Positions 9,890 through 21,004 of a stretch of DNA of 64,000 nt are shown piece by piece. The DNA comes from Cladorhizidae sp. MBARI D1340-BT2. Taxonomy: Eukaryota; Porifera; Demospongiae; Poecilosclerida; Cladorhizidae. Positions within the stretch are counted from its first letter, which is position 1. Each line of letters opens with the position of its first letter. The stretch is taken from positions 26,041,239 through 26,105,238 of the forward strand of contig JAQNBH010000013.1 of assembly GCA_028752905.1 (NCBI GenBank), read 5' to 3'. Under the pieces are notes generated by a model. That model was given only the letters and a program-made list of their open reading frames with translations. It did no database searches and was not told the origin of the DNA. The position numbers and the translations under genes are program-made.

Positions 9890-10640
9890 AGTCAGACAAT
9901 TCTATCTTGACCAACATAAGCATAAGCATACCTGGGTGGTAGAGAGGAGGGAAGAGATGAGGTTTTGTTTGGTAAGAGATTGGAGGTGATTGAACAGAAC
10001 AGATTGGTGAAGATAGTTGTAAATAAACTATGTCAGGATGGAGGAATTGGAGAGTGGGAAGAATATGAGATTTTGAGGAGGAAATATTTGCTAAGCAATG
10101 AGGTTGGGTCAGTACATAAGTGGAAGGGGAAAATGAAGCCCTAGCCCTAGCCCTAGCCCTAGCCCTAGCCCTAGCCAAGGTGAGAAATGAGAAGGATCGG
10201 GGGGAGGAAGTAAACAGCAAGAGTACACTGAAGTTGTATAAATTGGCAAAGCACAGTACACAGGGGTGGAGACGTATATGAGGTACATGCATGGTCAGGA
10301 AGGTGTGCGGTTGCAAATTAGACTGAGGACTGTGACATTTGGGTTATTAGAGGATAAGAAGCGATGAGGAATAATTTGGGATGAGAGATGTATCATATGA
10401 TAGTGGAGGCAGGGGAATATGTGGGACATTTCTTGGTGATGTGTGGGGAATTCAAGAGGGATAGGCTGGTACTGGTGGATGAGGAACAACACAGAATTGT
10501 AGGGCAAGGATGGAAAGGTAGCATTGCTGTTGGGGAAAGATATAGAGGGAGTAAGTGATGCAGTGATGGATGAGGTGGACGAGTGTGTTATGTATTGGGT
10601 AAGGAAGTTGTGTCAATGTTGAATGGCGAGCTGCGGAATG
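9890..10640 (+). pseudogene. LINE C-terminal region relic
   Basis: Scattered frames encode EEVNSKSTLKLYKLAKHS and, further on, EYVGHFLVMCGEFKRDR. These match the C-terminal zinc-knuckle region (pattern C-x2-C...H-x4-C, ending VEHFLVECGEF...R) of the same LINE type whose EN-RT body is on the minus strand at 34740-37030. Many stops and frameshifts make it non-functional. A (CCCTAG) run interrupts it at 10139-10177. Confidence 0.6.
10139..10177. repeat. (CCCTAG)n hexamer array
   Basis: Six and a half head-to-tail CCCTAG units, one base different from the animal telomere repeat CCCTAA. It lies inside LINE relic sequence, between segments encoding WKGKMK and KVRNEKDR. Confidence 0.9.
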
Positions 10641-10649
10641 ATCTTTGGT

Positions 10650-11390
10650 CCCCTTCTCCGGTCCTCGAATAGCCCTCACACTTAGCTATTAGTTTTATTG
10701 AGTAGTTCATTGTGATCAGTGTTAGATAGTTTCACCAACTGCTGTAGTATATGTGTTGGCCTTAACAGGGTCAGCAGAATGAAGATTCAATTATTAACAC
10801 ATTACCACACCTCGGCGCATGCATCCAGCACAGAACCGCATGTGAACTGAGTGTTAAAAAATTATAAAAATATAAATTAAAATAAATAAATAAATAATAG
10901 TAGTAGTAATAATAGCTAAAAGTGTGAAGGAATAGCCAGGCCCTAGGGTGATGTACTTGGCTGACTTCCTATCCTCAGCAAAGTCAGCCACTGCTCCAGC
11001 ACTATTGGTGGCATCGATAGATCTGTGTAAAGGTGACAGGGCAAGTCGCATCCCGTCTCTCTGTATATAGCTGTACAGAGAGAGAATGCAGCATCTGTGG
11101 TGGGGTCAGTGTGGGGTGCTTAGGACTGGATAGAACCAATTATAGTTCTTGTCTTGTTTTTTAGATGATTTTAATGTTATTATGTCAACTGAGAGTTCAT
11201 TGAGATAATAATTATTACTGTTGGGAAAAAGATAATAATAATAATAAGCAATAGTAATAATAATAATAATAATAATATTAATATAATAATAATGATAGGA
11301 GCACATGAAAATGTCAGCTGTTATGGTGATAATACTATATAGGAAGAGCAAATGTGCGGCCCAATCCTGCACCACATAATATAGCAGAGG
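10650..11390. other. Intergenic DNA with hairpin, Penelope tail piece and AAT microsatellite
   Basis: A perfect 10-bp hairpin with 8-base loop lies at 11056-11083 (TCTCTCTGTA with TACAGAGAGA). At 11170-11215 the block TTATTATGTCAACTGAGAGT, TCATTGAGA is the end of the Penelope-like tail family. 11230-11290 is an (AAT)n microsatellite. No gene recognised. Confidence 0.45.
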
Positions 11391-12039
11391 CCAAAATAAC
11401 CTCCACTGAAAAATACAATAGGGAGGAGGAATAAGTCAACCACAAATAGACTCGAGGCAACAATTACTTGATGAACACATGATATCTCCTTGTACTGACA
11501 TCACATTAAACATGCACAACCTCTTCACAGGCAATTCCACCCACAACAATAAGTTGGGCTGGACGTGCCAAGGAATCTTGTGGACTCTCTTGTGCAGAAC
11601 TATGTTGGAGAGAGATGAGGAGGAGGATGCAGATGATGGCTGTAATCAGAGCTGCTGGTATCATGTGGCCAGTGAATATCAGCTGAAAATACTTGAGGCT
11701 TCTATGGGGGGAAGGAAAAAGAGAATGAGCAGGGTGAGGCTCTGGGCGGGGCTGAAGCTATGGCTGCAACTAAGGCTATATATAGAACAATGGTGAGTAC
11801 TAGACAGTCGATGTAATAATGGAGACAGCAAGCTAGTCTTACTGGCCTGACTCTCATGCACACCAACACACAGAAAGAGAGAGGCGGGTCCACCTCACAT
11901 GGTCACTTGTGTTGCACAGTCAGCAAATATGGCGGCAGCTGCTCGTGTTAAACACGGGGGGAAAAGAACATGCTAGACTCCTGTGCTGGGGAAGAGAGGC
12001 TGGCCAACAAGACTAAGAGAGAAAAACAGTAAAAATATG
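11391..12039. other. Intergenic DNA, no recognised gene
   Basis: A plus-strand frame at 11479-11796 is open for 105 codons but has no recognisable domain, and purine-rich stretches (GGAGAGAGATGAGGAGGAGG) make long frames likely by chance. Nothing else stands out. Confidence 0.35.
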
Positions 12040-12600
12040 TAGCTATTGTACATCCCACAGACTGAGCCTAGGTGTGCTTGTCTGTGCATTAGCTACAGCC
12101 TCTTCCATGCCAAGAACTTTAGTGAAGTGGTGAAAGATGCGGCTGCCATGCTCCCACTCTGCAGGGAAGAAACCTATCAGCAGACTCATTAGGATTAGTG
12201 GCTGGAATGATGCAGAGTTTGTAGAACAGGTCTTAAATCCAGGTAAGGGATCTCTGGGGGTGGGGCTGGGGCTAGGTCCTGTTTTCAACGTTGTGTTGCG
12301 TAGTGCAGAAGCTGAGAATGGGTCGCAAGTAGGCTTTGGCACATAATTCCGGCATAAATAAGTACTGGATGAGCTACGCTGGCAACTAGTCGCAAGCATT
12401 ACTACGTGCCATGCATTCAGTCCCGCCTAACCAGACCCTTTACCAACCTCTATGAGCATTGGTAAAGGGTCTGCTAGGGTGACGTGCCTGTAGAGTAAAC
12501 GGCTACACTGAGCTCGCTGCATCTCTAACCAACTCTATAGCGCTATGGAGCCTCTCTAAACTTCTAAGCATCTCTCTATATATTATATATATTATATACA
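12040..12600 (+). repeat. Dispersed repeat R1 (copy 1)
   Basis: 12040-12290 is clearly related to 58825-59095 (shared CACAGACTGAGCCTAGGTGT, TCTGCAGG and CAGACTCATTAG blocks). 12390-12590 is related to 59360-59550. A core (GAGCTCGCTGCATCTCTA, then CTATGGAGCCTCTCTAA) is also found near 37110. This is an unclassified dispersed element with no protein. It contains the perfect hairpin at 12432-12473. Confidence 0.7.
12432..12473. repeat. Perfect 14-bp inverted repeat
   Basis: CAGACCCTTTACCA (12432-12445) and TGGTAAAGGGTCTG (12460-12473) are exact reverse complements around a 14-base loop. The word ACCCTTTACCA recurs in unrelated places in the window. It could be terminal repeats of a collapsed MITE, a regulatory site or a hairpin RNA; the sequence does not decide. 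Confidence 0.8.
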
Positions 12601-12619
12601 CAAGAAGAGATAAAGACTA

Positions 12620-12700
12620 GGTAAAAACCACCTTCTCAATAATAAACTTTAAATTTTATTCCCTCGACTAGATGCTCTATCCTTTAACAGGAATAATGAG
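12620..12700 (-). mobile_element. Penelope-like tail relic downstream of a Penelope body
   Basis: The minus strand reads GATAGAGCATCTAGTCGAGG, GAATAAAATTTAAAG and TTTATTATTGAGAAGGTGG, the tail family. In minus-strand order it follows the GIY-YIG region at 13181-13430, as expected for one element's 3' end, but 400 bp of AT-rich DNA lies between. Confidence 0.45.
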
Positions 12701-12779
12701 ACGCTAATGCTCGCGTAAACCTCTATATACTGGCAGCTAGCTATCCACCACGTGCCAGTACATGCGCCTAGCATGTGCA

Positions 12780-13075
12780 CCAGATGTATAAAAAAAAATT
12801 AAACTAACAATTAATGAAAATGTACATAAAAAATAATAATAAACAAATAAAACAACAAATATATTATTATATATATATAAATAATAATAATTATTATTAC
12901 AAATAAAAATAAACCAATAAAAATAAATTAATTGTAAGAATATAATATATTATATATTTTAAAATAAATAAATAAATAATAATTATAAAATGTAACGGAT
13001 AATAAATAAATAACTTTAAAAAAAAGTGTAATAAATATAAATTAATTTTTTTTTTAAATTAAAATGAAATTAGGC
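12780..13075. repeat. AT-rich low-complexity tract
   Basis: Almost entirely A and T (ATAAATAAATAATAA-like), with no information content. It separates a Penelope tail from its probable body. Confidence 0.9.
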
Positions 13076-13169
13076 TTCAAGTTCAGGCAGTAGCTCCCCA
13101 TCAGCCAGGCAAGTCCATTCCTCAGTCTCAATTGAACCGCTCACACTCTGGTGCTAGGCTGATGTGCAA

Positions 13170-14010
13170 TGCCTCCTTCACTATATAGCAGTTCCTTCTG
13201 TCTTCTGGCCTGGTCGAAGATAGTAGCTTCCTCCCACAAAATAGGATATCCATCCCATGGATGCAATTGCAGACTTCATTTTATTATACTTTCTACAGGC
13301 ATCTTGATGTTCTTTCATTCTGGTCTCCAATCTTCTGATCGTCTCCCCTATGTAGTATTTCCCACAGCTACAAGGGATGCAGTACACAACACATGAGTGC
13401 ATATTAGCTGGTAAAACATCCTTCACTCTGCTTAGTTGTGTCCTCAGAATTCTTCCCGATCTGCAGACACTTTGATGTTGAACTTCCTGCAGACCCTCCT
13501 GATGTCTTCACATACCTTCTGCATAAGGAATCACTATCATATGATCCACCCCTCATGCATTTAGGTGTTACTGCAGACGAAAGGTTGGTGAAGGCTTGCA
13601 GATAACTGTTCTCTATGAAGACATGTTCTTCCTTCCAAAGGTCCTGGTTCTCAATCAATACTCTTCTGGCTCTATCATAAGCTCTTCACCACTCCCCTTT
13701 TGATGTGTTTATGGTGATGTGATTTACAATCAAGGCACCGGTTGGTATGCATGGGTTTTCTAGTTGCAGTTAGCCTTCCATCTTCCTTTCTGTGTAGATG
13801 GCAGTCCAGAAAGGTCAACGATCCGTCCACTTCTCCATGGTAAACTTTATGGATAGCCTGATGTTGTTCAGATGGTCCAACGACTCATGCTCACTTCACT
13901 ACTTCACAATGCAGAAGGTTTCATCCACGTATCTTTTCCAAACCTTTGGCTTCAGTAGGGCAGTTGTGTGTGCCAATTCCTCAAAGAATTCCATATAACT
14001 GAACTGCTTA
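13170..14010 (-). pseudogene. Penelope-like element: RT C-terminus and GIY-YIG endonuclease
   Basis: On the minus strand, about 13960-13900 encodes VWKRYVDETFCIV, the RT catalytic strand; the usual YxDD reads YVDE. WTDRxLTFLDC-like sequence and NQDLWKEEHVFIENSYLQAF follow. 13426-13185 is an open frame with CIPCSCGKYYIGETIRRLET, the GIY-YIG nuclease core carried by Penelope-like elements at the C-terminus. Together they nick DNA and prime reverse transcription. At least four frame breaks (near 13890, 13720, 13560 and 13430) make it dead, and the N-terminal part of RT is missing. Confidence 0.85.
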
Positions 14011-14039
14011 ACTAATGGCATCACCACAAGAACATGATT

Positions 14040-14565
14040 TGTTAGATGCATTCAGACCAAACTTGACTTCCTTCCTCTACTTCTAGTCCAGTCTCTGCAG
14101 TAGAAAACAGAAGTAGCAATGAGGCTAGTGAATAGTACAATTCCTGAAAGAGCTTATGAATTTGGAATTACTATTCAACAAACTTTGTCCTCTTTTGTTT
14201 GATTGTTCCATCCTATGCACACAATATATAGAGCATTGCAGGAGATGTTATATCAGGCCTGCAGTAGTATGATATTATGACTAAATTATAAGTATGTAGG
14301 TACTATGTTATGAATGCATGTATATATATAATTATATAAGATGTTATGTATGCATGTATATATATAAGTGTGTAGTACTATGTATGCATGTATATATATA
14401 TATAACTATATAAGTATGTAGGTACATGTACTATATATGCGTGCATGTATATATATAACTATTATATAAGTATGTAGGTACTATGTATGCATGTGTATAT
14501 ATATAACTTGTTCGTAACTTCTATCATAAGAGATCGTAGCAGACTTGCCATCACAAAAAAAAATC
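14040..14565 (+). repeat. Dispersed repeat R2 (copy 1) with internal AT minisatellite
   Basis: 14045-14275 matches 34355-34605 closely (shared GCATTCAGACCAAACTTGAC, CAGTAGAAAACAGAAGTAGC, ATATCAGGCCTGCAGTA). Both copies end with GATCGTAGCAGACTTGCCAT, CACAAAAA. In this copy 14280-14510 has expanded into about five units of a TATGCATGTATATATATAAC, TATATAAGTATGTAGGTAC repeat, present once at 34360-34700. No coding capacity. Confidence 0.8.
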
Positions 14566-15289
14566 TTTTCCTTTAACAACAACTATGTGTGCATTTGGTT
14601 TGATCCGTCCAAACAGAAACTGTATGCACATTAGACATACCATTACCTTTTAAAACCATGCACACAATTCGATGACTCTGTACCACATAAATCATGTCCA
14701 CTATAAAAAGCTCTATAATATTTATGCAGGGATAAAGCTTCATCTAGATGGGCACCATTTTTTATTTCATTTTTGCTCTTGTCCATACAAATATATATGC
14801 ACAAATAGACCTTAAAACTAGTAGTTAGGTGCTCATTACTATTAGCACACCATTGTTCTTGTCTATACAATTATTGTGACATGTAACATTGTCACCACAT
14901 GTGTTGATCACTAATAGTAATTGCTATGTATGGAATGCATTGTTGGGATTTATCTGGATGTGTTCTTATTGGAATAAAATCAATGTTGCACAATGGTGGG
15001 AATGGTGAAGTCTAGCTAACCTATTAGGAACAGCTAGACAAATTCTACTGCTAGACTAGAATCTACTAGTTAGGCATAGCTATAACCTACTAGGTATAGC
15101 CAAAATGTCACAAATCTATATAATAGAACAGCCATGTACTTTTAATTTCAAGAACGAGATGACTGGCCTCAATGGAAGAGGTGTTTTGATTAATTTAGGA
15201 TAGCTCCATGCCTCTGTACAGATCCAGAGCTAAATAAGGTGTACACACTCGTGTATTGTCTGGTGAAGAAGCAATGTCCTCACCTCAAC
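14566..15289. other. Intergenic DNA, possible Gag flank
   Basis: No recognisable gene. The right end (15140-15290) probably holds the decayed N-terminal part of the Gag fragment that becomes recognisable at 15290 (VLSGEEA-like reading near 15258). Confidence 0.35.
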
Positions 15290-16010
15290 AAATGCTAACA
15301 AAAATGAGGGGAAAGAATATTCGCAGGTCATAGGGAAATTTTACTCGTTCTTCAAAGTCCAAATCAATGTCATTTACGAGAGAGCTCAATTCAATCGAAT
15401 AGACCAACGTCAAGGGGAATCGGCAGAGGAATATATCATGGAGCTCTACTGACTCATAGATGACTATGGCACATTAACTACAGAGATGATAAGAGACTGA
15501 CTCGTAGTGGGTACAGGAGACAAAAGACAAAACACTCTCTTGTAGTGGGTATAGGAGACAAAACACTCTCTTAATGTAGTGGGTCTAGGAGACAAAACAC
15601 TCTTTTGTAGTGGGTACAGGAGACAAAACACTCCCTTGTAGTGGGTCTAGGAGACAAAACACTCTCTTGTAGTGGGTCTAGGAGACAAAACACTCTCTGG
15701 TAGTGGGTCTAGGAGACAAAACACTCTCTTGTGGTGGGTACAGGAGACAAAACACTCCCTTGTAGTGGGTATAGGAGACAAAACACTCGCTTGTAGTGGG
15801 TATAGGAGACATCTTGTAGTGGGTTTAGGAGACAAAACACTCTCTTGTGGGTATAGGAGACAAAACACTCTCTTGTAGTGGGTATAGGAGACAAAACACT
15901 CTCCAAACATCTACAACTCAACTCAGAGATAACAAGAAGAAGCCATATAAACTCAACAACAACTTAAAAAAATAAATGGAGCAGCAACCTCGATGAGGTA
16001 CAAAATTCAC
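15290..16010 (+). pseudogene. Gypsy Gag relic interrupted by its own expanded minisatellite
   Basis: Plus-strand frames encode FKVQINVIYERAQFNRIDQR, then QGESAEEYIMELY, DDYGTLTTEMIRD and LVVGTGDK, the well-conserved mid-Gag stretch of K02A2.6-type Gypsy elements. After the repeat array the Gag text resumes at about 15895 with GDKTLSKHLQLNSEIT. The array thus lies exactly on the VVGxxDKxLS motif. Stops at the codons after MELY and RD show the copy is dead. Confidence 0.75.
15505..15905. repeat. 31-bp minisatellite derived from the Gag motif
   Basis: About 12 copies of a unit, TTGTAGTGGGTATAGGAGAC then AAAACACTCTC. One frame of the unit reads VVGxGDKTLS. Because 31 is not a multiple of three, the frame rotates from unit to unit. 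Confidence 0.9.
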
Positions 16011-16085
16011 ACAAGAAGTTCACAAGATAACGGATAATCCCATATTAGGAGCCACACTAAAACTAACGCTCATCAAAAGAGCAGG

Positions 16086-16400
16086 AAATACACACACCCG
16101 GCCCCAGCAACCATGCACCACACACCCACACACACCTAGCCCCAGCAACCACGCACAACACAGCCACACACACCCGGCCCCAGCAACCATGCACAACACA
16201 CACCCGGCCCCAGCAACCATGCACAATACACCAACACACACCCACACACCCACACACACCTGGCCCCAGCAACCATGCACAACACACCCACACACACCTA
16301 GCCCCAGCATCCATGCACAACACACCCACACACACCCAGCACCAGCAACCATGCACAACACACCCACACACACACACACCCAGCAACCATGCACCCTGGT
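16086..16400. repeat. CA-rich minisatellite, about 43-bp unit
   Basis: Seven or eight copies of CCGGCCCCAGCAACCATGCA, CAACACACCCACACACAC. All six frames stay mostly open because stops are rare in the unit. Open frames here (WVCVCVGVLC-type) are not genes. Confidence 0.9.
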
Positions 16401-16409
16401 CCCATAACA

Positions 16410-17560
16410 CACCTAGCAACAACACCCATACAAATCCAGCTTAGTCAAACTGTAATTACGCTCATTGGCGTGATTGTTTGGCTGTTCTATTATAATGTCT
16501 GGCTCTGACTTCCCTGACAAGGGGTGCTTTGTAAACTGCGGAATGGGTTTGGGGAATGGAGTGGTGGGCTGTTCTCTTAGTGGTGGTGGTGTGTGTGTGG
16601 TAAGTGTGTGGTTGTGGTGGGTTTTGTTGTTTTGTGCCAGGCATGTGGTGATTAGCATGCATGCAATGGTGATCCCATTTGTGTGTCACAATGCCATTGA
16701 TATATAGTAGATGCCGCTTATAGATAGTGCTGCAGCAAGGGCCAAAAAAGAGCCTTATTTTTCTAGATACCCAAACCAGCAGTACCACGTTTTCTAATGT
16801 GGCTAATTTTGATCACCTACTATCCCTGTCTATGAAAACCAATGATGACAATGCAGGAAATGGTGGCATTCTGAGAAAAATGCGATAATTAACCCTGTCC
16901 CACTTTAGGATCAGATTGTTGCTTTGTTTTTAAATCATCTATATTTGTACCATGCATGCCATTTAGTATCACAAATTGAGTTTTCCATAATCAGGTGAAT
17001 AGTTTTAACTGTCAATGAATGTATTATGCATTCGCACGAATATTCACACGAATATTTATTTTGGGAAAATTCCAATTTTTTATTTTTAATTACATTATTT
17101 CAAATTATTTGTTGTATGTCAATGATTCTAAAAATTGACATACACTGTCTACAAGAACATACACTGTCTACAAGATATGTAAAAGATCTGTTCTTTGATC
17201 TTGATTCCCTGATTAGTAGTTACAGTGCTAACAATATTTGGATTGTTCTAGTTGATGCACACTAAACTTTTACATTGGAAGTCTACAGTATAGCTGGTGA
17301 ACTGTTAGCTGAAGGTGATGCTGTCTAAACTTTGTGATAGCTACTATTATATGGTAAGCTGAAGTTTAATTATTTCCCCCAATCTAGTTTAGATAGTCTA
17401 GCTACCTGCTTATTCTTGATGCTTAGTAGCATCATTTCCCCCAAAACTATGCTTAGCATAATCTACCATGGCCTAATCATTTGGCAAATTGATGGTGATC
17501 AACATTATTTGTTCAGGAAGATCTACCTGTAGTCTAGACAAGTCCACCAGCACTGAACAG
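16410..17560. other. Intergenic DNA, no recognised gene
   Basis: GT-rich simple sequence near 16590-16625. Short frames at 16474-16788 and 17026-17265 lack known domains. The right end may hold the decayed beginning of the protein at 17566. Confidence 0.35.
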
Positions 17561-17565
17561 ATGAG

Positions 17566-20102
17566 ATGGATGTAGAATTCGACACAGCTCCTGTTGCCAA
17601 GAAAGCTAGGGAGGAGGATCCAATTAACCCTAATAACTGTGTATTTTGTGCAAAACCATTTTCAGCAAAGAACACAGCAGTCACTCCAGTTCTGACCAAG
17701 CTCTACAGTCTATATTCTCAGCATGCAGAAAAAGGAATGACTCGGTTGGTCTGAAACTTTTGGCCAAGATTCTGCTATAATTTCTGGAAAAATAGCATTC
17801 AGATATCATAGAGATTGCAGATCAACATATGTAAGCCAAGTACACATCAGAAGAGCTATAGAAGCAGTTGTTATCCCTGATTTGGTTATGGTTGATCGTG
17901 GCAGTGGTAGTAAAGAGCCCGAATTTGAACCTCCAGTGTCCTCTGAGGACATTAAACTGCAGAATAATTCACCTGGTGTTGCAAAAGCAAAGGCAGTTGA
18001 ACTAGCCTATGTCCTTGCAAGGAGTGGTCTCTTCCACCACAAATCTCATGAACAAAGTACCATGAATGTTCCTCCATGGGGCCCATTCCATGCAACTATG
18101 GAGTCAGAAATCTCGACTTCTCTCTCAACTGTGGCTTTCAATCCAATATTAATGGCCAAACCAATGGTCCCAAGTACTGTGTACACAACCCTAAAGAGAG
18201 CGAAGGAAGCAGTTAATTCACTGGGGCAGCACATCTTCTTTGACATGGGATTATTGACCAATGCTGCATGGGCTCAGCCTGATGACTTGGATGGCATCAT
18301 ACCATGTGAAGGAGGAATGCAATTACTGATGTCAGTCTTCTCAGCTGTTGGGTGCCTCTATGGAGATGCAGGCCTGAAGCAGCTACTTTCTGAATCTGGG
18401 GTGTATGCTCCTGGCAGCATACAGCAGATGTTGTCTGGGAAAGATTTCGACAGAGCACTACATGGTCTTCAACTGGTGGATGAGTCTTTGAACAAACGAT
18501 TTCTGCTTCAGTTCAAAAGTTGGTGTAGTAAACACCAAATCACCTGATCCCAGATGAAGTCAGTGAAGTGTTCTCAGACATTTCAGAAGACATCCCAATG
18601 TCAGAAGTTACCACAGCTCACAGAAGTCATCACAGGCAGGCTCGGCGAACTCATTAAGCTCTTTAGGGAGCATGGAAGATCTTCCTCCCAAACTTTCCAG
18701 TTTTGGGATGATTTTTTGGTGAAAGTGATGACCCCACTTAAGGTGTTCCTGAGTACAACCAGAAATGGGCTCTGGCATGAGAATCAAGGAATAAAGGCTG
18801 AGATTCTACTCTCTTGTTTGCAACTAATCGCACAAACTACTCTCATTACCTCCCAGTCTCACTACTGATGATGAGCAGGCTACCAGCCGAGGTGGAGGCA
18901 GTATTTGAACAGGGAGAGTTGGTAGCCAAGCTATCCCAGGGTAAGTTCAATGATGTCTGGATGTACACTCTGGAGGCAACTGAAAACAAAGCGCTGAAAG
19001 GGACTGCAGGAATCATTGGTCTGACATTGCGTGGTCCTGCTCTAGCAAGATGGTTTCTTTCTCATCCCGTGACAGCACAGCACTCCACAAAGTTCCTAGA
19101 AGGCATCTGCTTTGCAGGTCAGAAAAGCAAGAGCAAACAGCCTCACAAACACCATGCAGCTGGAAATGCTGCCCAGAAAAGGTGGAATGCAGATGTGGAG
19201 AATATGGCATGTATGTTTGATAGAGCTTATGTTGATCCATTCGAACTATCTGTAGACTCCTCAGCACACCTAGTCAACTTTGCCACTGGAGCAGTTGCAC
19301 CACCACTGATTCAGGAGAGCATGACTAGTGCCTTGTCCAAGGGAGCAACAATGGCAAAAATATTTATTGCTGAGCGCTTCATAGTACCTGAAGGAGCAGA
19401 TGTTCCCAAGAAGAGCCTGTATGATGCAATCCCAAGATCAACAATCAAGACTATGACAGACATGCATAGGAAAGTAAAAGTGCAGCACAAGGATGTGACA
19501 ATTAATGGTGAAGTGATGAATTTGAGGCTGCTTGCAGTCAATGCTAACAAGAAGGTGTCACTGAAACGAGTCTTGTCATTCGAGAACTCTCCAGTGCCCC
19601 TGAGCTAATTCACAGATGATGGAAATATGATGACCTGTGCAAAATCAGAGTTCATGCACAAGCTTGAAGAGATGATACCTGGATAGAAAAGGATGTCGAT
19701 ACAGAGATGCGATGTTGTTATCTTTGATGGGCATGCATCCATCCAGATGCTTGGTGTTCTAAATCAATGGAGAAGGCAACTTTCAAGATTATGGCACAAA
19801 GGTTCCTTTCCCACATTCTTCAGAGCAGTAAGAACATTTTAGGCCTCGTTCAGCAAGTGCACATTGTCTTTGACAAGTACTCCAAGGATAGCATCAAAGC
19901 TCAAACCCGTGCAAGGAGGGGTGAAGGACAAGACCATGTCTACCATGTTAAAGGTGATGCACTCATTCCTCATAATTGGAAACAGTTTTTGACCCATGGA
20001 GAGAATAAGGCAAACTTGGCACGGTATTACACAGAGTATATCACAGAAAATGCACCAGAGATGCTGAAGGAGGAACAGACTGTCTTTGTCAGTGGTGGTT
20101 AA
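17566..20102 (+). pseudogene. Broken copy of an uncharacterised animal repeated-family protein
   Basis: Collinear frames (17566-17754, 17882-18547, 18554-18868, 18814-19608, 19767-20102) read as one long protein of roughly 800 residues with at least five frame breaks. The first frame has a Cys pair, CVFCAKPF. Around 18700-19080 it matches a widespread uncharacterised protein type in cnidarians, molluscs and fish (FWDDFL, FATNRTNYSHYLPVSLLMMS, TENKALKGTAGIIGLTLRGP). Its C-terminal part has VVIFDGHASIQMLG and FDKYSKDSIKAQTRARRG, also typical of that family. I know no function; high copy number in genomes suggests a mobile origin. The 24-bp minisatellite at 20165 starts right after it. Confidence 0.6.
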
Positions 20103-20164
20103 GAAGATCAAGTCTCTTCAATTACAAATGAAGAAGAGAAAGAAGTCAGTTCTTTGTGCTCCAA

Positions 20165-20700
20165 CCAAGAGACATAATCCCCACCCAGTCCCTAGACATA
20201 ATCCCCACCCAGTCCCTAGACATAATCCCCACCCAGTCCCTAGACATAATCCCCACCCAGTCCCTAAGACATAATCTCCCCACCCAGTCCCTAGACATAA
20301 TCCCCACCCAGTCCCTAAGACATAATCCCCACCTGGTCCCTAGACATAATCCCCACCCAGTCCCTAGACATAATCCCCACCGAGTCCCTAGAAATAATCC
20401 CCACCCAGTCCCTAGACATAATCCCCACCCAGTCCCTAAGACATAATCCCCACCCGGTCCCTAGACATAATCCCCACCCAGTCCCTAGACATAATCCCCA
20501 CCCAGTCCCTAGACATAATCCCCACCCAGTCTCCCTAAGACATAATCCCCACCCGGTCCCTAAGACATAATCCCCACCCAGTCCCTAGACATAATCCCCA
20601 CCCAGTCCCTAGACATAATCCCCACCCAGTCCCTAAGACATAATCCCCACCCGGTCCCAAGACATAATCCCCACCCAGTCCCTAGACATAATCCCCACCC
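20165..20700. repeat. 24-bp minisatellite
   Basis: About 22 units of AGACATAATCCCCACCCAGT-CCCT with single-base variants. Because the unit is a multiple of three, open frames (HNPHPVPR repeats) arise from it; they are not supported as genes. Confidence 0.95.
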
Positions 20701-21004
20701 GCCCCTATCAAAGCCTAGCCCCCAGTCTACCATAACCCAGCCCTAGACTTAGTCCCCACCCAGTCTACCATTAACCTAGCCCCTAGCCCTAATTCCCACC
20801 CAGCCTCCTGAATCCCCAGACATAATCCCTACCATAACCTCTGCCTAACCTACCAGAACAAAGCCTGCCATAACTCACTCCAAACTCACCAAACTACCCA
20901 CCCTTGCAAATCCAACCCCTTCACAGCACACCACGTTTTTTACAGGTAGAGAAGGAGCCCAAAAATATTGCCCACCACAACAAGTCAACCTAAACAGCCA
21001 CAAC
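20701..21004. other. Degenerate repeat edge and spacer
   Basis: 20701-20830 is decayed sequence of the neighbouring 24-bp array (CCCAGTCTACCAT variants). 20830-21004 shows nothing recognisable. Confidence 0.5.

Noticed and set aside
9888..10316. Minus-strand frame with ARARARAR run
   Set aside because: Opposite strand of the LINE relic and the CCCTAG array; no support as a gene.
16020..16425. Minus-strand Cys-rich open frames (GVCGCVVHGCWG type)
   Set aside because: Pure product of a CA-rich minisatellite.
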